Source: Drosophila pseudoobscura (Eukaryota > Arthropoda > Insecta > Diptera > Drosophilidae). Taken from it: 64,000 nucleotides of DNA. The DNA lies in NCBI RefSeq assembly GCF_009870125.1, contig NC_046681.1:27178001-27242000 (forward strand), written 5' to 3'. Position 1 is the stretch's first letter, and the number at the start of each line of letters is the position of its first letter. Below are positions 23,019-35,400 of this stretch, piece after piece. The notes beneath the pieces are model-generated. The model saw only the letters and a list, made by a program, of their open reading frames with translations. It did no database searches and was not told where the DNA came from. Both the position numbers and the translations under genes were made by a program.

Positions 23019-23499
23019 TCATTCCCAAGCAATATCGTTGCAAGTTATGTCCATCTCACAGCATTCGGGGTATGCGGCGTCGGGGTTCTTAAATTCGGAA
23101 TACTTGCAGTAGGTCGGTGGTGCATTCCTTGTGCATCTATAACGGAAAACATACGGGTGGACCATTGTTTTAGCGCGTACTGTACATCGAATACTAATCA
23201 AATACTTACTCGTACACCAGGGCCCAGCCATTTTGATGGCATTCGATCAAAGCACACCTATCAGGATGTCTCTGCGTTTTCCCACTGTCGACAATCAAGC
23301 GAATGTTTGCCCCATCAACCACACATTTATCTGGATATGCTGTGGGCGATATTCCTTCAATTATATCCGTTTGCAATTACACAACGTATGGCTACATACC
23401 TGTGTCGGTGAATATCTGGAAATTGAACAAACTAGTGCAGCAAATTGAGTGCAGCATCAGCATCAAAACCAGGACTGTGCAAACTGTGGACTGCGGCAT
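23019..23499 (-). CDS. Secreted SVWC peptide 6, eight-cysteine form
   Basis: Exons 23499..23400, 23339..23210 and 23136..23019 code 115 residues, phases 1 and 2. The N terminus MPQSTVCTVLVLMLMLHS is a signal peptide (cleavage probably near ICCTS). The domain has YPDKCVVDGANI, RHPDRCALIECHQNGW, CTRNAPPTYCKY and YPECCEMDITC, eight cysteines. The conserved RHP-x-x-C motif is shared with genes 1 and 2, hinting at a common origin. No continuous ORF exposes it, because every exon is short. Confidence 0.87.
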
Positions 23500-23683
23500 A
23501 ATTCTTGTTGTTTTCTTCTCTCGCTCCAAGTTGTTGTATCGCTTGTGTTGCCGGAAATTTGACTAAAAGATTCGATTTTCTGAGCTGTCTGTCGGGTGTG
23601 CTATGCTGTGCTATGGAATAAGTAATACTCGGATGACAGTAAAGAGCAGGGCCTGCCTGTTTGGTATGCGCATTTAAATTAAA

Positions 23684-23712
23684 ACTGAGAGAGAGTGAGA
23701 GAGAGAGAGACA
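23684..23712 (+). repeat. GA simple repeat
   Basis: GAGAGAGTGAGAGAGAGAGAGA-type tract; possible GAGA-factor site. Confidence 0.7.
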
Positions 23713-24823
23713 GACAAATATGCCCACGATGGAGGATATATATGCTGATGAAGTTATCGTATATGTTAATCCAGTTATATGCCATCGACTTGTGTCATTC
23801 GTTTGCTGCTCTGTCGCCTTGCATAATTCGATTATGTGACGCTGTCTTTCCCCGTTTGGGGTTTTCATGGGGTTTTGTGGTGCCAGTGCAAATATTGGTT
23901 TGATTGTTCACGTCCACCCCAGAGTCCATCTCCACCCCAAAGCCAAGCTGTCAGTAATTATTCGGGCACCCCCAAAATATAGACAAATTAGTGGGGCCAC
24001 ATAATTGATGCATCTGTGAGTACACGTACTGGGTTTACCTACACATATTCGAGGTATACGAGTATGGGGTTAGGTTTCCCCCGTGTGTTTGCGTATCTAT
24101 GTAACTGGTGTTTTGTTTTGATTAAATCAGGCCGTTCTCCTAATTAGCGAATGGCCCTGCGTTGTTCCCAGGTCGAGATTAATTGAATTGAGAGTGGCCT
24201 CAGATGGATCTGGTCTTGAAATATACATTTCCATCAAATCATCTGAGTGCGATACGTATGTATGTATATGTGTTGGCAAATTTTTACAGGCAGTCGAACA
24301 TTTGCAAGTGATTTGCTTGCCAGAGGTCTCTCGATTTCCTGGAAACTATGGCATGTCTAAGGCAAGGTGGGTATTGCTTACAGGCAATCTTAAGAAGTTC
24401 AAGAAGTAGAAAGAAAACAGTCACCGTTCAAGTTTATTTAAATGGTTTTAAATACCGGAATATGTATTGTATTCATTTGGATAATTTTCATCAGAAAATA
24501 GTGGGTAGATTTCACCTCTAGAGCATATGTACCTCTATCCACAACGTTCTAACAATTCTCATGTAGACCAAATTTTCGCTTTGGCATAAATATAAACTTT
24601 CGATCGATACAGCAATAGAGCTATCTACCACATAGATACGCATACGGATATGGAATTTGCATATATAAAGAATCAACACGTACGAGGCTACGCAGCATAA
24701 ATAACAAATCGGCCAGGTGAACAAATTGTACGAGGACTTGGGGTCGGGGGGGGCCGGAAAGGTGTCTAAATAAGGGTCAAAAACTGAACCAACGGTCAGG
24801 GGCCATCACTATGCTCTCTCTTT

Positions 24824-24850
24824 ATGTGTGTGTGTGTGTGTGTTTGTGTG
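24824..24850 (+). repeat. GT microsatellite
   Basis: About ten GT units followed by a TTTGTGTG imperfect end. Confidence 0.85.
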
Positions 24851-27800
24851 GCTTCAGGTGACCAAGCGATGAAAATTGGTCCCCCACGTCGGGGTGTCCC
24901 GAGGCTTGGGGCCAGAGATTGCGCCTCCGACTCGCTTTCTTTTCTCTTTTTTTTATGGTCGTACATAAAAACACACATCATTATAATTTCAATGATATTA
25001 AAGTCCATATCAAAGTGAATGAGATACACGCGAAATGCTTTATTTTTATTGCCATTTGTGTGGCTTTTACTTTTGCATTATACTTTCAGCGCTTTTAATT
25101 TTTTGGGGAATGCCTGCCCGCTTTACTCCCCCCACCAGATGCAGACATACCATACATACCACATACATCAATACATATACCTTTCCGTATATGTATACCC
25201 GAAACAAAATTGCTTCCTGTCCCTGTTCCGCCCCGCGGGAATGGGAGGGACGTCTGCGTTAAAAGGCCAACGGCCATGTGTTTTATTCGGCATTTATTTA
25301 CGTTTGCAAGAAACAAAAAACCAACTCAACGTACATATGTAGTATATACGATAGAAGAAATGCTTTTAAGCAAAGTCATTCATATAAAGTGTGTATGTAT
25401 CTGTGTGTACACATTTTTGTATGTTTGTAATTATAGCTTTCGACGGATATTTATAGTGGAGGAAACAGATACTCGTATGCGTCAAGCTGGGGAATGTGTA
25501 ACCTCAAGGTCGCTCACAATTTTCGTACAGAAACTTTCTTTTTTGGGCAGAATAAGAGAGGTTTGCATTTTAAAGTCTGGAAAATGTTCTACCCTTCAAT
25601 GATATATGTGTTTAAAAGGCTTCAACAGCTAACGATGAAGATGTTGGCTCACTGCTTATTCTTTTAGGACTAGATTGTAGTGGCGTTTATGCGATGAGTA
25701 ACGATGAAGAAAAGAATTGCCATTTAATACAAAAACTACAGCGTGTGCCTACATTTTAGATGATTGGCATTTTGCCAGTCACGTGTAAGCGATGAATGAC
25801 GAAAGTGTAGTGCAAGAAAAGCTCCTGCAACCAAATAAAAGACCACTATTAAAGATGACGTATACGAAAATACAATTCCTACAGTTCCTATCCAAGGAAT
25901 GCATTCTAATGCACTATACTCCTAATTGTGTTGTTTACCATCTAGGAACAAATTTCTAAAAATAAAAACCCACTGTAAGCAATCAATTTTCATTAACAAA
26001 TGCAAGCAATTTATTTCACATTACGTATATGCGGGGTATTTCCATATCCAATTCAGATATCTATACAGTTACAATGTATTTCGCTGAACATTAATTTAGT
26101 GGACTTACACCCTGTTATAATAATATATTTTGCCATTCAAAATATGAAATATTCAGCAGAGTTTTCGCTTCACTAAATAATGCATGACCGCAAAATAAAC
26201 TGCTGGAAAACAGCGAAAAATTTTCAACACACAGTGCAGTAAACAAACAGTTTTCTATTCGGGACTTTTATGCTGCTGCCATCCAGCAACAAAGGAAAGC
26301 GAAACGAGGAGCCGAAGCAGCAGCATCAGCAGCTGTGGCCCACACAAAATCCCCATTCAGTCCATCAAGCCGTTCGTCCGTCCCCAGGTTTGTCCGTGCT
26401 GTTCGTGTGCTTCTTCCGTTGCTTTCGACTGCACCTAAAGTAATATAAACTAGAAATAAAAGGTCGAAGCATCAGATACGCTTACAAAAATCTACTAGGT
26501 GTTATCTTAAAGAACGCTTACAGATTTACAAGGGAACGAAAAGATCTATCATTAGACTGGTTTATTTTAATAAGACACTTGAATGATATAATAAGGTTTG
26601 TGGATTGTAAATGTGACAACTTCAATCTCATGGAAAGTGGGGGAACTATTGCTTTGATCTGTGAGGACTCCGTATTAAAAGTTAGCCGGGCGGATCACTT
26701 AAATAGTCCATTGTCATGCCCTCTCTTGCATTGCAATCATCTAGGCAAAACGTATAATCGTTTTACCCTTGGTAAGGGTATCATAAACCACTGCCAGGGG
26801 ACCTTGAAAATGCAAAATTGACTCAATTGTTGTTGCGGCTGGCACTGCTTGAGGTTTACTGTTGCTGTGGCTGCTGTGGGTGCTGCAGCCTCTGCCGCTA
26901 TTGTTTATGACAGCGCCATAGCGAGTTATTAAAAATTTTGTTTTTCTGCAATTGCATTCTGTAAACCGCTTAGTAGTCTTTGTTTCACTTCGAAAAACGA
27001 AATACTGTCGAAAATGGATCTCTGTTTCGTGTCTAGAAACAATTGTAAACAATTACAGGGAGATGGAAATGGGAGATCGAAAGGTGGTTCGAGTGGGGTG
27101 GGAGGGAAAAACTGGAACAAAGAAGTTTTAGACCTCAGAGTCCATTAGTAAAAGAACGGGAACGTTGTGAGCCGCAGCAAGGGCCGAGGCTATACTTTTA
27201 TTCCCGCTACTCAGGCATTATATATGTGATATGACTTATTTAGCCTATAAAATATATTGAAAAATAATTGTACATATGAGCTAATATGAAATTGTTTCTC
27301 TGTATTTACAGGTGAGTCGTCAAGTTAAAGGACAATCTCATACGAGTATTTGTGGGCAATTTATAGAAGATTTTTTAAAGTTTCGAGCACATACAGAACC
27401 AATATAGACATCTCTTTGATCTTAAATTGATGCTTTTCTATTAATTTTCTTAACAATTAATTAATAAAGTTCTTCCCCGCAATGGACTCCATTTGTACCT
27501 GTCTCTTCCCATTGAGTGATTCCAAACTATTTAAGGTATTCCAAGAGCTTTAGGTGACTACAAGCTTTGGTAGATATTTTAAGGTAATATATATTATCTC
27601 ACATTAAAGCCATATCTGAACGTTGTAATCCGAAGGATAATGGACTTGTGGCTATTTACATACGTATGTATATCCCGTCAATGGTGTGGGGTAGAGCTTA
27701 ACCCAGACACGGCCATTTATCCTTGGCATTTAACAATGCTTGGCCCGGCATTTGTTGCTGTTGTTGTGGTTGGAAACCGCGAAAACTGCGCTTCTTGAAT

Positions 27801-30800
27801 TATTTAAGACACACAAGTGCGCACAACCCACTGAAAGGACAGGCCATACAACTGTACCTCTGTACCTGTACCTGTGCCTGCCCTGAACGGCAAGGCAGTG
27901 GGGCATCAAGTACAAGGATAATGCCAGGCCAGGCAGATAAAAGTGGCCGGAGTGTAGCATACATTAGGGTGCCGGCGACGACGTCGACGCCACTGAAGTC
28001 CTCTTCGGCAGCGGCAGCTTGATTATGTCTCAAGTCACTCCACAGGGCCCGCCCGGCTACACAAAAAAGAAATTAATTAATTTTTAAGCGTAATTAAATG
28101 CAAAGCAGCACTCTGCCACACCCTCAACCCCTTAACTCTGCCCTTCTTCCATCGTCTACACTGAGAGAAAAAAGCAAGATAGACAATAGTTTCCGAAATG
28201 GATTTTAAGAGTTTTGAAAACTCGAAAATATATCTTCAAGTAAGGTTGAATCTATAGAGCATCTGTGAGGTATCTTTATGAAAAATTACTTTCATTTTGT
28301 AATCTTATTTCTTAATTTACGATTTATCAGGTATTCTTAAATCCAAAATATTGGTGGAGCAAGATCTCAAGGATCTTTTACTTATGAGAATGAAAACTCT
28401 ATCTGGTTGGAAGAATATATTTATCTTAGATTAAACATTTTGAGGGTTTCTCATCTCCATTTCTGAACTCAAAAGCGTGAATAAGGCCTATACATACCTA
28501 ATATGTTCGTTTCTGGATAAATTCTTTCCCAACATCTCCACTCCGTGCCGCTTTAGGGAACCCTTTCGTTTTTCTTCAGTGTGGGTCGACTCGGCTTTGT
28601 TTGCTTGTCCGTGAAGGCGGCACAAGGCTGAAGCCCCAGTCGGGGCAAGGACACAAACACGAAGGATGCGCCCTGCTAGCACTCCCCATTGGCCACAATG
28701 AGAACGTAATAAGTTTGGCCCAAAACATTTCGTCTTGAAGGAAGTGATTTCTTTGAAATGAATTTGCTCCCATTTCCAGCGGACCCGGAGCCGAACCCGA
28801 CCCGACCCCCATCCCGATCCCGACCAGAAAAATACGCACTTTTCTCTCGCAATTAAAAATTCCACTCGAAGCCACCCGAAAAAGGTTATCCACTCGAGCG
28901 CAGTTAATGGGGCTTCGAGTTCGGTTCCACGAGGATTTTTTTTATATTTTATATTGTTTGTTTTGGCTCAAATCCTGCGAATGATTGCCAACACCAAAGT
29001 CGGTAAAGGCAGTAGTGCCCCAAGGTGGCCCGAAAAACTTTGTCTGCCATTGACTTTTGTCTGTTGGATGAGCAGGGGAGGGAGCTGGCCGGCGGGGACC
29101 AAGCCAATCAACGCCCAAGAGGAGCAATACGAGCCCCAAGTGAAACCGAACCTCAGTCACAGGATTCCCATTCAATTTTGATGGCTCGTTTCGTTCTGCT
29201 TTTGGTCAATTTCACTTTTATGTCTATAGTCATCAGCTAAATGCTTTTCCCTTTCCTCCTCTGGCTTTGCTTATACACGTACTCGTACTCGTGGCGTGGG
29301 TATACATACCTGCTCATCTTGTAGATATTATACATATGTACAGATTTATACAGGCTACATTTTCGTGAGATTTGTGGGTTATTTTTAGGTGCTTGTACAA
29401 CAAACAAAAGCCTGTTCAAATTAAGCAAAACAAAACAATTACGCGCCTATGGCTCGCTCTCAATAACTGTCAGTGCGAATGCCTAATGGACTCGAAAACT
29501 CAATCGATCTGAACGATTTCAGTGGGAGATTGCAAAATATTTTGAGCAAACATTTCAACGTTGTAGGGTGGCTGGAAAAGCTAATGTTATCAATTGGAAT
29601 TCATTTAATTTTATTGATAGTAAAGAATGTGATTCAAACACTAGAAATACCTAACAAATAAGAAGAAAATCTATATAACTTTCAGGAATACCATTATTGT
29701 TTTTATAAATATTTCCAACCCAAAAACTATCACTGAAACATTTAACCAGCATATCATCATATCGATTCGTTGAAAATTAACCACCAAAAAATACGATAAA
29801 TTAACGCCAATTTCTGTTTCCATTTGGACATGTCTCAGGAAATGCCCCTTGTCGCGCTCTCTGCCACACATGTTGCTTTCTGTGGGTGCCCCGTGTTCCG
29901 TGCCCGTGTGCCCCAGTTCATTAATGGACGAGGGAGAGCTGCAGCGACAGACCCCTCCCCTTCTTGGCCGCACGATTCAATTAAATTTATGCCAATGCCA
30001 ATGTCCGTGTGCGAGTATGGGTGCAGCCACGAGTACTCGTATCTGTGTGACTGCATCTGGTTATACGCGTTCGTTTGCATCTCTATCTATCTATCTGTCC
30101 GGTCTGCTCTCTACTGTGTGTGTCCGTGTGTTTGTGTGTTTGTTCAGCCACACATATGTCAATAGCTGTTTTAAGTTAATTAATCAAAGCCGAGCCAATT
30201 TTTGCCAAACGTTTTTCACATTTGCGGTCTGTAAAATGCTGCGGTGTGGTGTCTTTGAATACCCTACCCCAAATGGGATGGTCCAATGAGTTTTATCTTA
30301 AGAAATCAAATGGGTTTTCATTGATTGGCCAGTCTTCTGTGGAATGACTTCGAGCGATTTCACTTCCACTTTATACGCACTATCACTATGCAGCTCATTT
30401 TTGCATCTACAGAGATGTGTGTCCCACCAATTTCCACCCCATTTTCCTTTTCCTTCTCATCCGTGTGGATTTTCTTTCTGAGTTGCTTCTGTTCTGTGCA
30501 GCTTCTCCTTTCGGACATAAATCGAAAATTTGTAATTTAAACGCCATTACTTTTCGAATTTCGTAAACAATCCGGCTTATTTTAACATTGTTTCGCTTGT
30601 TGTTTTGGCAGCCCCTCCCCCTGGATCCCCTGGAGCCCCTGGATGTCGATATTTTGTTTGGTATTTGGATTTTTGTGTGTGAGTTTTTGTTTGGTTTTCG
30701 GGTCTGCGTTCAAGGCAAACACTGGTCTGGGGCATTTGTAAGTTAATTTCATTGTGGCTGTGGGACGTGGCAGCGGCACGTGGCACAGTCCCACTAATTG

Positions 30801-31078
30801 GCACTTGAAGGTGCAAATATGAAGTCCGACCTGAGGTCAGAGCTGTGCTGAGAGTCGAGCGAGCGTTGAGTTGAAATGAGTTGAATTTAGTCCAAAATAA
30901 ATCATACAAAAAAAGCTCACACATTTTCCAGAAAGAAATCTGGGCCAGGGGTGCGACATGTGGTGGCACTGGGTGGGGGTACGGAGTGTTGGGGCCACCC
31001 GGCGACACACAATTGTCCTTGCAAGGACATACAGCTGCCACGTCAACGTCTTAGCCAAGGGCTCACTTCTCCTCTTCC

Positions 31079-31145
31079 TTCTGCTGTTGCTGGTGCTGCT
31101 GCGGCTGCTGCTGCTGCTGTTGTAGCTCTTCTGCTTCTCCTGCTG
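31079..31145 (+). repeat. CTG-rich trinucleotide block
   Basis: Imperfect CTG/CTT/TTG triplets over about 65 bp. It could encode Gln/Ala/Leu-rich runs, but no surrounding gene structure supports coding. Confidence 0.7.
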
Positions 31146-32177
31146 CTGGAGAATATTGATCCAATTTTTTAAAAAATTGTTCACCCTGGCCAGGTGAGGT
31201 GTGGCAGTTATGAATTGTGCTGCGACTTGGCGGTGGCTTTGCGGCCTGCGGCTGCGTCTCGGCACGTTGCGTATACGTCGTGTATATTGATTGTGTCTGA
31301 GGCGCGACGATAACGAATATTTTCGGGTATATCTCCAGGCCTCAAAGATGCTTTGCCCGGCTCTAGCTGATTGTGACAAGTCACAAATGCTGGGGAACAC
31401 CGAATTTAATTGTATTCCAGTGAAAAATATATTTTTAATGTATTTTCTGGCTGATTTAGATTTAATAGTTTTCCGAGGATATGTCTATGCTCATAAATCT
31501 TCTCCCGTTTTGGGGACACAATATTCCATTGAAATATAATGTTGCACATACTAATTTCGGGTTATAGTTGCTGCAGAAATGGGAGCAACTGTTTCCTGTT
31601 CTCAATGTCATCGACATTCGATACAATTATGGCAAATTTCCCGTACGGAAATTTTGCACGATTCTGCTGCCCTGCATGCCGGGGCATCCGAAAGGTAAAA
31701 GTTCAATTTCGTATTCAATTTTCAATTTCCACTGAATTTGTCCATGTCAGGGGGCTTTTATCGCAAACGACTTTGACTTTGGCGCCCGCGGGGCCACGGC
31801 CTCAGCTTGTTGTGTGTTGTTAGCTCTACACATTTGTGTATGAATGGGCGTATGTATGTTAGCCAAATATGTAGACAGGTAAGCGATAACACTGACAGAC
31901 ACATACTGGAAGACGCACAAAGCCCTGCGTGGCATCCAATGCATCCAAAAATGTGCACGGCAATGGTAAAAGGAACGTGAACTGCATTTGTAATGTTTTT
32001 ACTACATCCGCTTGTAGTTTGCTCCACATATGTACATGAATTTGATCAGCAATTCAGCAATGATCAGCGTTTCCTCTCATCCCTTTATCCCGACACATGG
32101 AGCTACAATTTCAAAAATTTATGCGTTCGGTTTTATTTATTCACAGCATAACGTTTATAGCTGATGGTTCGCTTTTC

Positions 32178-32474
32178 TTACTTGTCTTCTTTAGCCTTCA
32201 CATCCGGCGGAATTCCGAAAAGTGAAATACTCATCTTGCGCATAGCTTATATCATGATCAGGGGCTGGATGTTCAAATAAATGCATCCGGACAATAACTT
32301 GGACAGGGTTTCTTGGCTCAATTTCAAAAAGTTCTTATCCCACTCTGGGATGGTAAATGGCTTAGCAGTCGCCACTTTCTCCATATCCTCGTCTTTATAG
32401 TGCTCGGCCCAGGTCAGCACCATTTCCAGAAATCCATTTCCATTTCCGAATCCACCTTGGGGGGCAGACAAAAC
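32178..32474 (-). pseudogene. Broken Skp1-like copy
   Basis: About 200 bp (32474-32265, minus strand) match the intact Skp1-like gene at 37,655-38,083 closely at nucleotide level. The shared stretch encodes EMVLTWAEH and KPFTIPEWDK. The 5' half is absent; homology begins abruptly at TTGTCTGC. A short GGAAAT duplication shifts the frame just after the start of the match. A stop follows the NIQPL segment. Downstream, another frame reads SLFGIPPDVKAKEDK then a stop at 32178, which resembles the C-terminal end of a Skp1-like protein. AATAAA signals lie beyond. It is a truncated, frame-broken duplicate. Confidence 0.8.
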
Positions 32475-35400
32475 TGAGACTGCCAAATGTGCTACAAAAA
32501 ACTGAATTTTTTTCGAATTTTAGGGGAACTTTTTCTAAAATTCGTTCTTTCGTCGCACACTCTTTCGTTTATTACCCACTGTGCCATTCCGGTCATTTGC
32601 ATGGAAGCTGAATTTCTTCTTCTGTCGGCGTATACCCGTATTTCTTGTTCGTTCTTGCTCTCCGTGTCCCGACCTGAGTGTGGCTGGGACTTCTGCCGCT
32701 GTTTACTTGTAATTACTCTGGTTCTTCTTGGGCCTTCCACTGCCTGCTCCCCAGCTGGTTCTTCTGCTGCTCTCCATTATCCCTTCTTTTGTGGGTCGAA
32801 CTCATTTTGGCCAGCTTCTCAAGGGAATGGACCCCTTTCGATGGCAAACTACGGCAAATTATCTCCGTAATATGGCAGTGGGAATCAGCACAAGAACAAG
32901 AAAAAGACCAAGAACTGGAACGGCACGTTCATTGACCGGAAGTGTGCATGCATGCATCGGCCCGTACTCGTAAAGGGGAAGGGCACACACGTGCCAGCGG
33001 GTACCAGCAGCCAAATGGAAAAAAAATTTCAATAATTTATGCAAAAGAAAAAAAAAACCGAACGAAGAGCGAAGAACAAATTTAAATGGCCTTCTGTGCG
33101 AGGAGCTTGAAAAGCATCTGTCATTTATTATGCATGCTTAATAGCCAAGAAAAATGTACAAACTGCCAGGAGCAGAAGCAACAGCGGGAACGGCAGTAAC
33201 AACAGCGGCAGCAGCAGTCAGTAATAGCTCCAAATGCTTCAGGTGAGGGACGGCCACATTAAAAATAAGGCTCCAACTCACATCACTCAGCCGCCACGTG
33301 CAACGTTCGCCGTAGACGTACATATGTCTGTCTGCTCTGCTCTGCTCCTCTCGGTTCCGTCTGACGTTTTTAATTAAAAAATGTTAATGTGGAAACTGAA
33401 AAATGTAAGTGTGTGTAAACTTTGCATGCTCGTCGGCTCTGTATATGAAAGCAGCTTAAGTCGCGCCGAACGGCAAGAAAATCAGCCAGAGCGTAAGAGC
33501 AGAAAATTCAGAAATTGTTTAATTCAAGGCAGAAAATTCAATAAATAAATAAAGTGTACCTTACACAATGGTCTTAAATGGTTTAACAGAAAGAATACTC
33601 CCTTTTTGTTGACACAATTTTCAGAGCTCTTCGGGGATTATTTAAAGCTGTTTCTCCTTTTTGTTTTTACCCAATCATAATCTCATTTTTCCCATTGTTT
33701 GCTTACGCACTTTGATGGCAAGCCAAAGGGATCTGGGACTTTATATATACATATTAAATTAGGACTGCAGAAAGCCACTCGTACTTTTTTGAAGACACTT
33801 TTTTGTTATTGTTAAATATGGAATAATAAATGTCTCACATGTCTCACAAAGATGTCTATAACATCTTTGGTTCGATTGGAAATAATAGGTAAATAATTTC
33901 CTTTGATACCCCAAATTAAGAAGTCCAACAGAGTTGTTCCTGTAAGCTCTTGATAGTTCCACTTGTGGCACTTATCACCTTTAATATTCGACTGCATTCA
34001 ATGGACTTGCGAGTCTTGCTTAGCCTGGGAGAATATTCCCCTTAAGTGCAGCGATATTTTATCTATATCTATGTATATATGGAAAAAAAACACATACAAA
34101 TACAACACCAAGCAACCCCACAAATACATATGACTATATAAAGAGAATGCTCCCCAAAGTATGCAATGAAAAATTGCACCGAAAATTATAGCGCAGAAAT
34201 CAAAGGCAGCGCCAATCGAGCAGAAAGCCACATAATAGACGATGAGAAGCTATGCCATTGTTTGGGTGCAAGTGGCTGTAGCTAAGGGTGCACATGTGTG
34301 TGTTTGTGTGTGGGTGAATAGCTGTGTGAGCAGCAAATCAAATTAAGTTATCAGATAACCGTGTAAACTCTGCCAAGCATTTGCGGATGAGAGTGGGGAG
34401 GAGAGGCGTATGCTTTTGCCTTGATATTTTTTGGCACACCGACACGGAAAAAACACTCAAACATACTCTGACGCAAACACACATACAAGCACACAGACAT
34501 GTATCAATGAATGGCAACATGAAAAGAAATTGCAGCAAAAAATAAAGCGACCCAAAAAAGAACGACCTGCAAAAAAAAGTCCAGTGAAAGCTGCAAAGCA
34601 ATCAGCCATAGTTGTGTGTCTGTGTGTGGGTTTCTGCCTGTGTGTTCGTGAGTCTGTGTGTCAGTATGTGTGTATAATCGTAGCATAGCTGACATCCGCA
34701 AATCGATATAACTGCGTTAAGGCCCCATCCACCAGATGCGGTTTATGGTACATATATTCGTAGGCCTTGTTTCCACTTCTCAAAAATATCATGGAAATTT
34801 ATGCTGATTTTCTTTATTTTAATCAAATTTATATTAAATTTTCTCGAAATTGCACATAAATAATTTTCTTTGAAAAGCATTTTTTTTTAATATGCTTTTA
34901 TCAAAAATGGTAAATTTTTAGGTTAATATATTAAAGAATATCATCTATTCCGCTCCAAGATATTCTTCTTTATACAAAAATTATAAATACAATTTGTTTA
35001 GATAATCATAATTCACAGAAATTGTATTATTTAGGTGAATTTGGCTTTAACCCAGACAAAAGAAAAACCGGTGTTTCTTTGAGGAATAAAATTGTAGTTT
35101 TAATTGTGAAACTTCATATGAGTTGTATCATTATTCCTTTTGTGAAAAACTAAGTAAAACTAAGCTCCGAGTTTTTCTTCTTTGCATCTTAGATCATCAT
35201 CCGATCATCAACGGTGCTGTTCGTGCACATATGTCCATCCGAGTACCTTTACCTAAACATACTGATGTTGCTATATCCACTAGATATAAATTTAAAGAAA
35301 TAAAGAAAGTGACTTGGAATTTAATTTGAAATTTTATTCTTCATGAGTGGACCAAAAATGTGCTTGAGCAAACAATCTCTAAGGACCAGGATTCTGTTGG

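Larger units (their letters stand above)
23500..32177. other. Non-coding intronic stretch
   Basis: These 8.7 kb hold no gene I can support. Contents are a GA repeat (23684-23712), a GT microsatellite (24824-24850), a CTG-rich block (31079-31145) and AT-rich unique DNA. ORFs of 60-150 codons here are low-complexity or overlap several others on both strands. Confidence 0.6.

Noticed and set aside
26579..26821. 80-codon plus-strand ORF MNDIIRF...
   Set aside because: No signal, domain or promoter; single chance frame in AT-rich DNA.
28488..28893. ORFs of 105-125 codons on the minus strand
   Set aside because: Two overlapping frames, no splice signals, repetitive GSG/RVR composition; chance.
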